From assembly GCA_022865545.1 (NCBI GenBank), contig JALHTA010000266.1, forward strand, positions 1 through 6,440: a stretch of 6,440 bases of DNA, in the 5' to 3' direction. A program made the translations under genes and the position numbers. The notes under the pieces were generated by a model, which did not search any database, was not told where the DNA came from, and saw nothing but the letters and a program-made list of their open reading frames with translations. Position 1 is the stretch's first letter. The number at the start of each line of letters is the position of its first letter. This DNA is from Actinomycetota bacterium (GTDB taxonomy: Bacteria; Actinomycetota; Humimicrobiia; Humimicrobiales; Humimicrobiaceae). This document shows, one piece after another, positions 5,916 to 6,440 of this stretch.

Positions 5916-6440
5916 ATGAATAGAATACTTGCAATTAATCCAGGAAACACATCTACAAAGATAGGACTTTTTGAGGGCAATGAGCTTATAAACCAGGAAG
6001 CCATAAGACACGATAAAAAAGATCTTGAAGTGTTTCCAAATATCCTGGACCAGTTGGAGTTCAGGTCCAAAGCTATTGGTGCCTTTCTAAGGGATAATAG
6101 TATCCGGACTTCAGATATAGATCATTTTATTGGAAGAGGCGGTCTGCTTAAACCTCTGGAAAGCGGTCTCTATATGGTAAATGAGGAAATGATCGGAGAC
6201 TTAAGGTCCGCAAAATATGGTGGGCACAGCTCTAATCTTGGAGCGCTGATAGCCCAGAGAATTGCCTCCAAATATGGTAAAAAGGCCTATATCCTCGACC
6301 CTGTCTGTGTAGATGAACTCGAACCTCTTGCAAGGATAACCGGCCATCCGGAGATCCATAAGGTAAGTGCTTTCCATGCGCTGAACCAGAAGAGCGTTGC
6401 AAGGAGAGCATCAACAGATATTGGAAGACGATATGAGGAT
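5916..6440 (+). CDS. buk: Butyrate kinase, N-terminal half (runs off the window)
   Basis: The frame opens at ATG 5916 and is uninterrupted for 175 codons to the window edge, about half of the usual 355-360 residues. The enzyme interconverts butyryl phosphate plus ADP with butyrate plus ATP, or acts on branched-chain acyl phosphates, in the cytoplasm. The N terminus ILAINPGNTSTKIGLFEG (4-21) is the ASKHA phosphate-1 loop of acetate/butyrate kinases. Butyrate-kinase features follow: IGRGGLLKPLESGLYMVNEE (72-91), YGGHSSNLGALIA (101-113), ILDPVCVDELEPLARITG (126-143) and SAFHALNQKSVARRAS (151-166). GGGAG 7 nt upstream supports the start. It is the first gene of its unit; the usual partner, phosphotransbutyrylase, is not upstream and may lie beyond the window. 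Butyrate and branched-chain acyl kinases cannot be told apart from this half. Confidence 0.93.
   Translation, partial: MNRILAINPGNTSTKIGLFEGNELINQEAIRHDKKDLEVFPNILDQLEFRSKAIGAFLRDNSIRTSDIDHFIGRGGLLKPLESGLYMVNEEMIGDLRSAKYGGHSSNLGALIAQRIASKYGKKAYILDPVCVDELEPLARITGHPEIHKVSAFHALNQKSVARRASTDIGRRYED

Noticed and set aside
5778..6070. Two overlapping minus-strand open frames across the divergent spacer and start of butyrate kinase
   Set aside because: They lie opposite the conserved N terminus of butyrate kinase and across its promoter, and their products resemble no protein family I know.

Overview
The window looks like chromosomal DNA from a low-GC anaerobic bacterium, probably a Firmicute of the clostridial or halanaerobial type. 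The signs are AT-rich spacers, frequent ATA (Ile) and AGA/AGG (Arg) codons, short same-strand operons with purine-rich ribosome binding sites, and a butyrate kinase gene. This placement is inferred from composition and gene content; no rRNA or other phylogenetic marker is present.

Positions 1-2498 hold a MacAB-type tripartite ABC efflux cassette: the C-terminal part of a membrane-fusion (HlyD/MacA-like) adaptor, an ATPase, and a permease with one N-terminal and three C-terminal membrane helices. ATPase and permease overlap by 4 bp. After a 112-bp AT-rich spacer, positions 2611-4462 encode an OmpR/PhoB-family response regulator and a membrane histidine kinase that overlap by 8 bp. The likely reading is an export system beside the two-component system that controls it, or that senses the envelope stress it relieves. 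The substrate cannot be read from the sequence.

After a second AT-rich spacer comes an unrecognised small membrane protein (4565-4969) with two predicted helices and a long Lys/Glu-rich tail. Its frame closes at 4969, but a protein-like stretch continues one frame over to a stop at 5058, and a hairpin with a T-rich tract starts 3 bp later. The gene may therefore really run to about 5058 and carry a frameshift. The nonamer TTTATTAAT occurs in both spacers flanking the two-component genes and is a candidate regulator site.

Positions 5081-5776 (minus strand) encode an AlkD-like HEAT-repeat DNA alkylation repair protein, convergent with the small gene across the terminator. A 139-bp divergent spacer contains a 15-bp palindrome and a good sigma-A-like promoter. 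It separates this gene from the first 175 codons of a butyrate kinase (5916 to the window end), which begins a different, metabolic transcription unit.

Most of the window is recognisable gene families. The least explained parts are the small membrane protein with its apparent frameshift, the repeated nonamer around the two-component genes, and the kinase's divergent G1 box.
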